Part shown: positions 40,435 to 49,420 of the stretch, piece by piece | Numbering within the stretch: position 1 is the first letter of the stretch | How the letters are laid out: each line of letters starts with the position of its first letter | NCBI GenBank assembly: GCA_947167745.1 | Contig: CAMVJE010000002.1 | Span: forward strand, 1 to 64,000 | From: an uncultured Treponema sp. | GTDB taxonomy: Bacteria > Spirochaetota > Spirochaetia > Treponematales > Treponemataceae | Reading direction: 5' to 3' | Length of the DNA stretch: 64,000 nt | Program-made: the position numbers and the translations under genes | Notes under the pieces: model-generated | What the model was told of the DNA's origin: nothing | Database searches by the model: none | The model's input: only the letters and a program-made list of their open reading frames with translations

Positions 40435-43400
40435 TTACACAGCCGTAGTTGCCGGCACTGCGTTCTTTGCGTCAATCGGGTCGTCGTCCACGAACTGGGC
40501 TCCGCCACTTGCATACTGGATGATTGGCTCAACTTCGCCTTTTTTCGTCCAGATTTTGCCGTTGGGAAGCTCGTCCGGATTTTTGCCGACTGGGGCATTA
40601 CTCAAGAGCAGTTTAAGTCGGTTGAGCTGGTTGACTTCTGAAGCGCCCGGGTCGTAGTCGATAGCACTGATGTTTGACTCAGGGAATCTTCGGCGAAGCT
40701 CTTTAATCATGCCCTTACCTGTGATGTGGTTTGGAAGACAGGCAAAAGGCTGTACGCAGGCAACGCTCGGTGCACCTGAATGAATCAGTTCTACCATTTC
40801 AGCTGTAAGGAACCAGCCTTCACCGGAAATGTTTCCGGTCTGAATGATTCCTTCAACACTCTTCATCATGTCCCAAATTGAATTTGGCGGATCAAAACGG
40901 CGGCTCTTTTTAAGGCATTTTTTCATGTAGCGTCTGTAGAGTTCAAGGAACCAGACCGCAATTTTTGCATTTCTTTCTTCTGATTTTGGGAATGCAAGTT
41001 CCCGTGTTCGGAATGCACCGTCTGAGAATGTGTAGAAAAGGAAGTCCATCAAGTCTGGCATTACGCATTCTGCACCTTCTTTTTCGATTACATTTACCAT
41101 ATCATTGTTTGCGGTCGGATGGAATTTTACGAGAATCTCACCGACAACACCGACGCGTGGTTTTTTAACCGGAAGAATAGGCAGACGGTCGAAGTCACGG
41201 ACGATTCCGCGGATAAGCCTTCTGTATTTGAAAATTGAGTTGGATTTGAGCATTTCCTCGGCTTTTGCGTTCCATTTTTCGTACAATCTGTTTGCGCTAC
41301 CAGGCTCTGCTTCGTATGGACGAACTCTGTAAAGGACTCGCATGAGAAGGTCACCAAGGAAAGCGGCCATCATGGCTTTGTGAACCATGCCAGGTGTAAA
41401 GGTGAAGCCAGGGTTCTTTTCCATACCTAAAGCGTTGAGCGAGATTACAGGAACATGACTCCAGCCGGCGTCGTTTAAGGCACGGCGGATAAAGCCGATG
41501 TAGTTTGTTGCACGGCAGCCACCACCAGTCTGCGAGATGATGACAGCGGTTTTGTTGATGTCATATTTTCCTGATTCAAGGGCTTCGATAAGCTGACCCG
41601 TGACCAGAATTGACGGATAGCAGGCATCGTTGTTGACGAATTTGAGACCTGCGTCAACGGCTTTCGGATCAACTGAGTCGAGAACGACAAAATTATAGCC
41701 TGAATACTGGAAGGCCTTCTGCAAAAGCCGAAAGTGAATCGGCGACATCTGCGGACAGAGAATCGTATATTCGTGTTTCATTTCTTCAGTGAAAATCACA
41801 CGCTGATAAGCCGCGCTCTTTACGGTAAGCTTTTTACGATTGCGCTGACGGGCTTTGACAGCCGCAATGAGCGAGCGGATTCGGATTCGCACCGCCCCCA
41901 GGTTGCTTCCTTCGTCAATCTTGATGAGCGTGTACATGCGGCTCTTGGATTTTAAAATTTCGTCAACCTGATCGGCCGTAACGGCATCAAGGCCACATCC
42001 GAATGAAGTGAGCTGAACAAGTTCAAGATTCGGCATTCCTGCGACGAAATTGGCAGCCCTGTAAAGGCGGTTGTGATAAGTCCACTGGTCAATGATTCGA
42101 AGTGGTCGCTCGATTGAACCAAGGTGAGCTACAGAATCTTCTGTGAAGACTGCAAGACCCAGCCCGTGAATCATCTCAGGAATTCCGTGGTTAATCTCAG
42201 GGTCGAGGTGATATGGACGGCCAGCGAGAACAATTCCGTTTCCGCCTGTAACGACCAGCTGTTCCAGAGCTTCTTCGGCGGCACGCTGGGTGTCAATCTT
42301 AAACTGCTCCTGCTCCTTCCAACCTTCATCGACAGCCGAGTAAACAGCTTCTTTTGTGAGAGTCGGGAAGTGCTTGTGAAGTTCCTCGTAAAGTCGTTCG
42401 CGCAGGCGGGGTAAATCATAAATCGGAAGGAATGGATTCATAAAGAGCAAATCGCTTGCTTCTTCGATAGAGTCGAGATTGTGCTTTAAAACTTCTGGAT
42501 ATGATGTGACGACAGGGCAGTTGTAATGGTTTCCGGCTCCCTTGTCCTCAAGTTTTTCGTAAGGAATACAAGGATAGAAGATGAATTTACAGCCCATTTT
42601 GAGCAATGATTCCATGTGTCCGTGAGAGATTTTTGCCGGGTAACAGACAGATTCAGAAGGAATTGAGTCGATACCGCGCTCGTAAATCATGCGGCTTGAA
42701 CGAGGTGATGTTTTAACCTGGAAGCCGAGTTTTGTAAAGATTGTGAACCAAAGCGGGTAATTCTCGTACATATTGAGAACTCGGGGAATTCCCACGCTTC
42801 CCATTGGTGCATCTTCCGGTTTGAGAGGAATATAGTGGTTGAAAAGGCGTTTGTACTTCCAGTCGAAGAGATTTGGAAGTTCGTAGCCTGTGTCTTCAAC
42901 GCCGGTATTGTTTTTGTTTGAACCGTCAACGGTCTTGGCGTTTTCGTCTTTGAGCTGATGTCGCTCCAAGCCCTTTTCACAGCGGTTTCCTGTGATGAAC
43001 TGGCGTTTTTGCCCGCCTGTAGTGAATGTGTTAATAGTAAGAAGACAGTTGTTCTGACAGCCGCCACAGCGAGTAAGCTCCAAATCAACCTTGAACTGCT
43101 CAAGCTGCTCCAGTGTCGCGATATTTGAGACGATTTTTGGCGGAATCCAGCCCTTTTCCTGACCTGGTTTTGGAGCGGTCAAATCGCACCACTGATCGTA
43201 TGCGATGAGGGCTGAACCGTAAGCACCCATGAGACCTGCAACATCCGGGCGGAATACATTGACTCCCGCGATTTTTTCGAATGCACGCAAAACAGCATCG
43301 TTATAGAAAGTGCCGCCCTGAACTACGACTTTTGTGCCGATTTCGCTCGCACGGCGGAGCTTGATTACTTTGAAAAGTGCATTTTTGATTACTGAATAAG

Positions 43401-45009
43401 AAAGACCTGCCGAAATGTCGTCAATTGTAGCGCCTTCTTTCTGAGCCTGCTTTACGCGGCTGTTCATGAAGACTGTACAGCGTGAACCCAAATCGACCGG
43501 TTTTTTCGCAAGCAATGCTCGTTTTGAGAATTCTTTGATGTCAAGGTTCATTGAATTCGCGAAGTTTGCGAGGAATGAACCACAACCTGCAGAACAAGCC
43601 TCGTTGAGCTGAATCGAAGTGATTGCGCCGTCCTTCATGCGAAGACATTTCATGTCCTGACCGCCGATGTCCAAAAGGAACTCAACGCCCGGAACAAAGA
43701 ATTCAGCTGCACGGTAGTGAGTGATTGTCTCAACTTCGCCCGCATCGACTCCAAGAGCGGCCTGGAAAAGTGCCTCGCCGTAACCCGTGGAAACGGCTCG
43801 GGCAATGTAGCAGTCAGATGGCAGGATTTTGTACAAATCTTTGAGAACTCGGACTGCAAGGTCTACTGGATTTCCGGCGTTTACATCGTAGAAATCCCAC
43901 AAGATTTCGCCTTTTTTGTTTACAAGGACAGCTTTTGTTGTTGTTGAGCCAGCATCAAGACCTAAGAAAAGAGGGCCATGCTCGGCATTCAAATCGCCCC
44001 GCTTAGCCTTGTCCTCACCGTGGCGGGCGCGGAATTTTGCTAAATCTTCTTCATCGACGAAAAGTGGCTCCAGTCGCTGAACTTCGCTGAGTTCCGCTCC
44101 CTCAAGATTTTTGAGGGAATCACGGAATTCTGCAATTGTAAGGAATCGTTTTTGCATTGAAGAAGAAAGGGGATTGCAGACCTTTTCGGCAGAATATGCA
44201 GAACCTGCCGCAACGAAAAGCTGGCTGTCTTCAGGAACGATAATTTCGTCATCTTTAAGTTTGAGGGTTTCGATAAAACGGACGCGGAGCTGGTCAAGGA
44301 AGTGAAGGGGGCCGCCCAAGAAAGCGACATGACCTTTAATCGGCTTACCGCAGGCAAGACCTGAAATTGTCTGGTTTACAACTGCCTGGAAAATTGAAGC
44401 CGCAATGTCTTCCCGGCGGGCACCTTCATTGATGAGAGGCTGAACGTCTGTTTTTGCGAATACGCCACAACGGGCAGCGATAGGATAAATCTGCTTGCAG
44501 CCTGCGGCAAGTTTGTTGAGGCCGGGCGCATCTGTTTCGAGAAGGGCTGCCATCTGGTCGATGAAGGCACCCGTACCGCCGGCACAAGTACCGTTCATGC
44601 GCTGCTCAACACCACCAGTGAAATATGTGATTTTGGCATCCTCGCCGCCAAGCTCGATTACAACATCGGTCTGAGGAATGAGCTTTTTGACAGCTGTAGT
44701 TGCGGCTACGACTTCCTGAATGAAAGGAATATTGAGCCACTGAGAGACAGAAAGACCGCCTGAACCTGTAACTTTAACGGAAACGGTGTGCTTTTCGCCC
44801 TGAGACACTAGTTTTTCGACTTCGTTTAAGGCTTTTGTGACTACAGTGATAATCGTGTTTCGAATATCTGCTCTATGTCGCTGGTAGTCACCATAAATCA
44901 TTTTGTCATTTTCATCGAGACATACAACTTTAACTGTTGTTGAACCGACATCAATACCAATACGAACTGGAGTAACTGCAGGGGTAAAAACTGTATTTGC
45001 TGTTTCCAT
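40435..45009 (-). CDS. Giant 2-hydroxyacyl-CoA dehydratase activase/dehydratase-type fusion
   Basis: 1524 residues. Two BcrA/BadF/HgdC-type ATPase domains in tandem: domain 1 (about 15-290, IGIDVGSTTVKVVCLDE, ELGGEDAKITYF, NGTCAGGTGAFIDQM, RCGVFAKTDVQPLINEG) and domain 2 (about 355-610, LGLDAGSTTTKAVLV, DIGGQDMKC, NEACSAGCGSFL, GSRCTVFMNSRV). A DUF2229 region and an HgdB-like part with cluster cysteines follow (TRCGGCQNNC, ESVCYPAKISHGH, NNDACYPSILVTGQ, PFACLPNHITGKG). The family drives ATP-dependent low-potential electron transfer; the exact substrate is unknown. Confidence 0.9.
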   Translation of the reverse strand: METANTVFTPAVTPVRIGIDVGSTTVKVVCLDENDKMIYGDYQRHRADIRNTIITVVTKALNEVEKLVSQGEKHTVSVKVTGSGGLSVSQWLNIPFIQEVVAATTAVKKLIPQTDVVIELGGEDAKITYFTGGVEQRMNGTCAGGTGAFIDQMAALLETDAPGLNKLAAGCKQIYPIAARCGVFAKTDVQPLINEGARREDIAASIFQAVVNQTISGLACGKPIKGHVAFLGGPLHFLDQLRVRFIETLKLKDDEIIVPEDSQLFVAAGSAYSAEKVCNPLSSSMQKRFLTIAEFRDSLKNLEGAELSEVQRLEPLFVDEEDLAKFRARHGEDKAKRGDLNAEHGPLFLGLDAGSTTTKAVLVNKKGEILWDFYDVNAGNPVDLAVRVLKDLYKILPSDCYIARAVSTGYGEALFQAALGVDAGEVETITHYRAAEFFVPGVEFLLDIGGQDMKCLRMKDGAITSIQLNEACSAGCGSFLANFANSMNLDIKEFSKRALLAKKPVDLGSRCTVFMNSRVKQAQKEGATIDDISAGLSYSVIKNALFKVIKLRRASEIGTKVVVQGGTFYNDAVLRAFEKIAGVNVFRPDVAGLMGAYGSALIAYDQWCDLTAPKPGQEKGWIPPKIVSNIATLEQLEQFKVDLELTRCGGCQNNCLLTINTFTTGGQKRQFITGNRCEKGLERHQLKDENAKTVDGSNKNNTGVEDTGYELPNLFDWKYKRLFNHYIPLKPEDAPMGSVGIPRVLNMYENYPLWFTIFTKLGFQVKTSPRSSRMIYERGIDSIPSESVCYPAKISHGHMESLLKMGCKFIFYPCIPYEKLEDKGAGNHYNCPVVTSYPEVLKHNLDSIEEASDLLFMNPFLPIYDLPRLRERLYEELHKHFPTLTKEAVYSAVDEGWKEQEQFKIDTQRAAEEALEQLVVTGGNGIVLAGRPYHLDPEINHGIPEMIHGLGLAVFTEDSVAHLGSIERPLRIIDQWTYHNRLYRAANFVAGMPNLELVQLTSFGCGLDAVTADQVDEILKSKSRMYTLIKIDEGSNLGAVRIRIRSLIAAVKARQRNRKKLTVKSAAYQRVIFTEEMKHEYTILCPQMSPIHFRLLQKAFQYSGYNFVVLDSVDPKAVDAGLKFVNNDACYPSILVTGQLIEALESGKYDINKTAVIISQTGGGCRATNYIGFIRRALNDAGWSHVPVISLNALGMEKNPGFTFTPGMVHKAMMAAFLGDLLMRVLYRVRPYEAEPGSANRLYEKWNAKAEEMLKSNSIFKYRRLIRGIVRDFDRLPILPVKKPRVGVVGEILVKFHPTANNDMVNVIEKEGAECVMPDLMDFLFYTFSDGAFRTRELAFPKSEERNAKIAVWFLELYRRYMKKCLKKSRRFDPPNSIWDMMKSVEGIIQTGNISGEGWFLTAEMVELIHSGAPSVACVQPFACLPNHITGKGMIKELRRRFPESNISAIDYDPGASEVNQLNRLKLLLSNAPVGKNPDELPNGKIWTKKGEVEPIIQYASGGAQFVDDDPIDAKNAVPATTAV

Positions 45010-45094
45010 TAGAATCCTCTTAAATATAGTCCCTCATTCTAACTTTAAAATAAGAAGATTTCAACCAATAGCTTTTAACTGCACTTAAAAGAAC

Positions 45095-46549
45095 TCAATG
45101 TGCCGGTTGTGGAATAATTTTAATTCGGTCACCTGTAACAGGCTGATAGATTTTTGCCATGTTCTTTTCTTCTGGAAGAATCTGCGTAACGATGTAGTTT
45201 CCATCACTTTTTGAAAGTATGCCGTCCGCAAGATGTTTTGAGCCGTTTAGAATCTGCACTTGATTTTCTGTTTCACTGCTTATTTTTAACTGGCTTGCTT
45301 TTTTTATATAGACGCTGAAGACGGGGGAAGAATCTGTACTAAGTATGATTCCGTCTGCTGATTCTGAAATTTCTTTTTCTATCAGCGACTCAAAAGCGTT
45401 AAGGTCTGCCTGCATTTTTGTACTTGTTCTGGCAAGAGAGTCAGCGATTTGGAAAGACTGGTGTATCATTGCCGGAACATAATCTTTAATTGAGTTCTCC
45501 ATTGGAATCGGCTGGAACCTGTACGCAATTGTTCTAAGTTCGGTAAGTTCTTTTTCGGTATTATCAAGGACATTAAGATAAGATTCTGAAGGAGAAGGTG
45601 TTTTTTCAGAATAGTTGTTTGCCCTGAATTCAAGATTTTCTACTGAATGCCACAGCGTCTTGCTTGCTGTCTGATTTCTGATGCCGGCGTCCAGAATAAT
45701 TTTATCCTGCGCAGAACTTTGTTCCCGGGCTTTTGGATCAAGCAGATCGATTTTAGCCTGATAAATGCTTCGGACTTCCTCAACGGCTGCTTTTTGCTCT
45801 TCTGCGGCCTTAATCTGCTGGCTGAGGAGCTGTTCATGGAGTTCTTCAATCTGTTTTTCGTAACGCTTCTGCAGATTTTTCATCTCGATGTTATGAAGTT
45901 GCTTTGTTGAGTCAATTGAAGATTCAGCATCTTTTGCAATGGAGACCTTTTCTGAATCATAGGCATTTACCTGTGATTTGAATTTTTTGATTTCTGACTC
46001 TGCTTCCTCAATTTTTGCATCATATTTTGCATGTATGGCTTTAATGGTTTCGGCATAGTCTGAATCAATTTTTACCTTACGGGCTGTGATAGATTTTTTG
46101 GTGGCAACATTGGCAACAGACTGCAGGGTGAACAAATCCATCTGCTTTTTTTGCAATGCCTGATTCAGTTCATCTGATCGGTTTTGTTCCAGTGTTTCCT
46201 TATTTTTGACTGCATTTTCGTACATCGTCTGAGCATGACCAACAGAATTTAAGAGAGAGCGGAGATTTAAGTCGTCAAAAGAGTCAATATTGATGCTAAT
46301 CTTGTGGTTAGAATTTGAAAGAAGAGCAATTGTCGTAAATGTACTGGCTCCGACGATGAAAAAACAAATTCCCAGCAGCAGCCAGACGAACTTTTTTTTA
46401 TGCTTTGCCGTTTTAGCGTATTCTTCAACAAGATTGTAAGTGACTACACTTTCGTTGTTCTGAGATTTTAATTCATCTCCCAAAAAGAGCGCGACTTCTT
46501 TGTGAGTCAAATTTGAATCGTCTGAAATTACTTCGTCTGCATTGTCCAT
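45095..46549 (-). CDS. Membrane-anchored coiled-coil protein
   Basis: 484 residues: short cytoplasmic N-terminus with a conserved-looking acidic start, one helix (about 57-78, WLLLGICFFIVGASTFTTIALL), then long heptad-rich coiled coil (about 95-270) and a C-terminal beta part (KKASQLKISSETENQVQILNG, DGNYIVTQILPEEKNMAKIYQPVTGDRIKII). The start overlaps the upstream cyclase gene by 22 bp, so the two are translationally coupled. No enzyme motif. Probably a partner or effector of the cyclase; inferred from the overlap. Confidence 0.75.
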   Translation of the reverse strand: MDNADEVISDDSNLTHKEVALFLGDELKSQNNESVVTYNLVEEYAKTAKHKKKFVWLLLGICFFIVGASTFTTIALLSNSNHKISINIDSFDDLNLRSLLNSVGHAQTMYENAVKNKETLEQNRSDELNQALQKKQMDLFTLQSVANVATKKSITARKVKIDSDYAETIKAIHAKYDAKIEEAESEIKKFKSQVNAYDSEKVSIAKDAESSIDSTKQLHNIEMKNLQKRYEKQIEELHEQLLSQQIKAAEEQKAAVEEVRSIYQAKIDLLDPKAREQSSAQDKIILDAGIRNQTASKTLWHSVENLEFRANNYSEKTPSPSESYLNVLDNTEKELTELRTIAYRFQPIPMENSIKDYVPAMIHQSFQIADSLARTSTKMQADLNAFESLIEKEISESADGIILSTDSSPVFSVYIKKASQLKISSETENQVQILNGSKHLADGILSKSDGNYIVTQILPEEKNMAKIYQPVTGDRIKIIPQPAH

Positions 46550-48258
46550 ATTCCGCTCCAGTTTTTTGGCGCACTGCCACTTCCGATTCTCTCCAAGAAT
46601 ACCTGCGCCGCTTCAATTTCGCATTTTTTGAATTCAGTGCGGGCTGAGTCCCAGTCGCCTTTGTAATATGCATGAAGTGCCTTTTCGTAGATTTCGAATT
46701 TTTCTTCTCCGCTTTGCCGTTCAGTGTCCATGGGGAAATAAATTTTTTTGCCTTCGGTTTTGCCCTTGACCTGAACAGTGTCGATTTCGAAAAACTTGTA
46801 TTTTGTGATTCCTGCCTGCTCGATTTCGTCTTTAATGTAGCCCGAAACGATAACTGGAAGTTTGTAGATTCTCGTTAAGCCTTCCAGACGGCTGGCTGAG
46901 TTTACATTGTCGCCGATTACGGTGTTTGTCATGTGCTCGTCTGAACCGATGTTTCCGTAGAAAACATTGCCGCCGTCGATACCAACGCCGATGTCGATTA
47001 AAACTGCCTCATAGATTCGCTCTTCTGCTTCGGTGAGTTTGCGTTCTTTTTCAATTTGTGTGCGTCGTTCTACCATTCGGGAACGAAGTTCTGCCGTGAC
47101 TCTTGTGATTTCCCATGCGGCGGTGAGAGCATCAAGCGATTTATTTTTTGAATTCTGGGTTCCATAAATTGCAAGAATTGCGTCTCCGATGATTGAGCCG
47201 ATAACGCCGGAATTGTCGTGAACCTTTTTGATTACCTTGTCGTAGTGAACATTGAGCAGGTCAATGATGTCGTTGCCGAGAGTTTCGGTGCGATAGGTGA
47301 AGCTCTTAATATCTGAGAAAAGCATGACGAGATTGCGCTGACTTCCTTCAAGGCGAATCTGATGTTCTTTGTAAGCCTTTGCCACAACATCTTTTGAAGC
47401 GAATTTTTGGAAAATTCCGAGTAAGTTGTTAATTGTTGAAGATAAAGAATTGAAACTTGCTGCCAGATAAGTGACATCATCATTTGGAGAATCAGACAAA
47501 TCAATGGTAGAAAGTTTTTGATTTGCCTGCATTTCGTATAAATCGCCCGTAATTTTATGGACATTGAGAAGAATCTTTTTGAACATAAAAATGCCGGCAA
47601 TCAAAAATCCGCCTACGATAAATATAATGACTAAAGAAATAATGCCGAAAAGCGTGTTGTTTGTGCGCATGGTGTCTGAGCGAAGCTCTGCGCGGACAAT
47701 GTAACACTCCCAGTCAGGCTGATATTTGTAAACGCCATAGTATTGGCCTAAATCTGAGATAAAAATAATCGAACCGTCTGTAATTCCTTCCTGCAAACGC
47801 TGATTCATAAGCTGAAGGGCTGAGGGATCTGAGAAGTCAGTTGAGTGTTCATTTAGGGCAGGAGTGTCTTTTTCAGATTTTTCTTTCTGCTCTTGGGGAA
47901 GGGGAGTTGCCGAGGCGCAGAATAAAATTTTCCCGCTTTTGTCGAAAGCTACGGCGATACTGTTGGGAAGCTCAAATCCCCGCTTTGCTGTGTTGAAGAC
48001 CGCCCGGATTGAATCGTCTTTCTTTCCGGTAAAGTTGAAAATCTGGTATTGGTTACCTGCTGCTGTAAAAATATCTTTAAGCTGACTTACCATTACAGTA
48101 TTGTTCAGTTTAATTATCTGCTTTCGCGACAAATGCGAATTTACAAAATTTGTTGCGAAATTGGAAAGCAGTAAAAGTGAAACGAAAATAACAAGAAGTT
48201 TAAGCGAAATGGGGATTATGTTTGTTGACCCAACTTTTTGAAAAGGACCTTTTTTCAT
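46528..48258 (-). CDS. Membrane class III adenylate/guanylate cyclase
   Basis: 576 residues. N-terminal helix (about 20-42), an extracellular sensor part (about 45-205), a second helix (about 208-230), HAMP-like linker and a class III cyclase domain. The metal aspartates lie in FSDIKSFTYRTE and in IGDAILAIYG, and the later NVFYGNIGSDEHMTNTVIGDNVNSASRLEG motif is standard. cAMP is the more likely product, but GTP cannot be excluded. Sits upstream of the coiled-coil gene with which it overlaps. Confidence 0.9.
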   Translation of the reverse strand: MKKGPFQKVGSTNIIPISLKLLVIFVSLLLLSNFATNFVNSHLSRKQIIKLNNTVMVSQLKDIFTAAGNQYQIFNFTGKKDDSIRAVFNTAKRGFELPNSIAVAFDKSGKILFCASATPLPQEQKEKSEKDTPALNEHSTDFSDPSALQLMNQRLQEGITDGSIIFISDLGQYYGVYKYQPDWECYIVRAELRSDTMRTNNTLFGIISLVIIFIVGGFLIAGIFMFKKILLNVHKITGDLYEMQANQKLSTIDLSDSPNDDVTYLAASFNSLSSTINNLLGIFQKFASKDVVAKAYKEHQIRLEGSQRNLVMLFSDIKSFTYRTETLGNDIIDLLNVHYDKVIKKVHDNSGVIGSIIGDAILAIYGTQNSKNKSLDALTAAWEITRVTAELRSRMVERRTQIEKERKLTEAEERIYEAVLIDIGVGIDGGNVFYGNIGSDEHMTNTVIGDNVNSASRLEGLTRIYKLPVIVSGYIKDEIEQAGITKYKFFEIDTVQVKGKTEGKKIYFPMDTERQSGEEKFEIYEKALHAYYKGDWDSARTEFKKCEIEAAQVFLERIGSGSAPKNWSGIWTMQTK

Positions 48259-48298
48259 GTCAGTTTTATTGTAAATCAGGTTTTTGAAATTCGCAAAT

Positions 48299-49000
48299 TT
48301 AAATCATATGCACAAAAAATGGCAGAATAACGACCGTGAGGACTCCGCAGACAGCAATTGATAGTCCGCTCATAGCTCCCTGAACCTGCCCCATTTCCAA
48401 AGCTTTTGCCGTTCCCATGGCATGGCCGCTAGTTCCGCAGGCGACTCCTTGAGCGACCGGCTCAGAAATCCTGAAAATCTTGCAGAAAATTGCGCCGAAA
48501 ATGTTTGCCATGTTACCGGCGATGGTAATCAGGAGAATAGTAACTGACTCAATGCCGCCGTTCTGGTTTGAGAGGGCAATTCCGATGGGGGTTGTGATTG
48601 ATTTTGGCAAAATAGAGACATATTCCTGATTGTTGATTTTGAAAAGAGTGCAGCAGGCGAAAATAAAAAAAGCGTTTGCCAGAATTCCTGCGATGATTCC
48701 AAGTACGATGGCAAGGGCATTTTCTTTAAGTTTTGAAAATTGCCGGTAAAGGGGAATCGCCAGGGCAACCGTGCATGGGGTCATAAGATAATAGATAAAT
48801 TTTGCTCCTTCAAGATACTTTTCGTAAGGAATTTTGAGAACAACGAGAATCGTAATGACAAAGGCGCAGGAAACCAAAAGTGGCGCGAGGAGGAAAAATT
48901 TAGTTTTTTTGTAAATGATAGTCGCAATCCAGTAACAGATTAGGGAAATGCAAAGCCCGAAAGAAACTGAATTAGAAAGAAAGTCAGTGATTTCTGTCAT
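48299..49000 (-). CDS. lrgB: LrgB-family membrane protein
   Basis: 233 residues, about six helices. Family landmarks: KSITTPIGIALSNQNGG, FGAIFCKIFRI, and GTSGHAMGTAKALEMGQVQGAMSGLSIAVCGVLTVV. LrgB/CidB proteins act with LrgA/CidA holin-like partners in murein hydrolase control, or as pyruvate/glycolate carriers. Overlaps lrgA by 17 bp (48984-49000). Confidence 0.9.
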   Translation of the reverse strand: MTEITDFLSNSVSFGLCISLICYWIATIIYKKTKFFLLAPLLVSCAFVITILVVLKIPYEKYLEGAKFIYYLMTPCTVALAIPLYRQFSKLKENALAIVLGIIAGILANAFFIFACCTLFKINNQEYVSILPKSITTPIGIALSNQNGGIESVTILLITIAGNMANIFGAIFCKIFRISEPVAQGVACGTSGHAMGTAKALEMGQVQGAMSGLSIAVCGVLTVVILPFFVHMI

Positions 49001-49352
49001 AAAGTGCCTTTTTGATTCGAATTACCAGCTGAGTTATATGACCGGCGGCAAAGAAGACGGCGATTGTACTTCCCACGCCGATAATCGTGAACTGAAGCCA
49101 GTGTACTTTGAGAATGGGCCAGGCGAGAATCAGCCCCACCGTTGATGGAATGAACAAAAGTGGCATGATTCCCAAAAGCCCGTCAGAAATTTCCTCTACG
49201 GCATCGAGGGGCATGATTTTTGTCTGCAAGGCCGCAAACATAAGTACAAGGCCGTAAATGCTGGCAGGAACTGGCAACGGAATGAGACGATGCAAAATCT
49301 CGCCGATAAAGCATGTGGCAACTAATATTGTAAATTGTTTGATTAAGCGCAC
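48984..49352 (-). CDS. lrgA: LrgA/CidA-family holin-like protein
   Basis: 122 residues with four helices. The motif LIPLPVPASIYGLVLMF and ISDGLLGIMPLLFIPSTVGLI are diagnostic of LrgA/CidA. Coupled to lrgB by a 17-bp overlap. Expected role: carrier or murein-hydrolase modulator with LrgB in the inner membrane. Confidence 0.9.
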   Translation of the reverse strand: MRLIKQFTILVATCFIGEILHRLIPLPVPASIYGLVLMFAALQTKIMPLDAVEEISDGLLGIMPLLFIPSTVGLILAWPILKVHWLQFTIIGVGSTIAVFFAAGHITQLVIRIKKALYDRNH

Positions 49353-49396
49353 TACTCCTCCCGCGGCTCAGGCATAGCCTTCGCCGAGACTCGCTA

Positions 49397-49420
49397 AAAT
49401 CGCACCTCGTGCGATTTTTT
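49397..49420 (-). terminator. Terminator after purF
   Basis: AAATCGCAC (49397-49405) pairs perfectly with GTGCGATTT (49409-49417) around a CTC loop, with A/T runs on both sides. It lies immediately after the purF-like stop codon on the minus strand. Confidence 0.75.
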
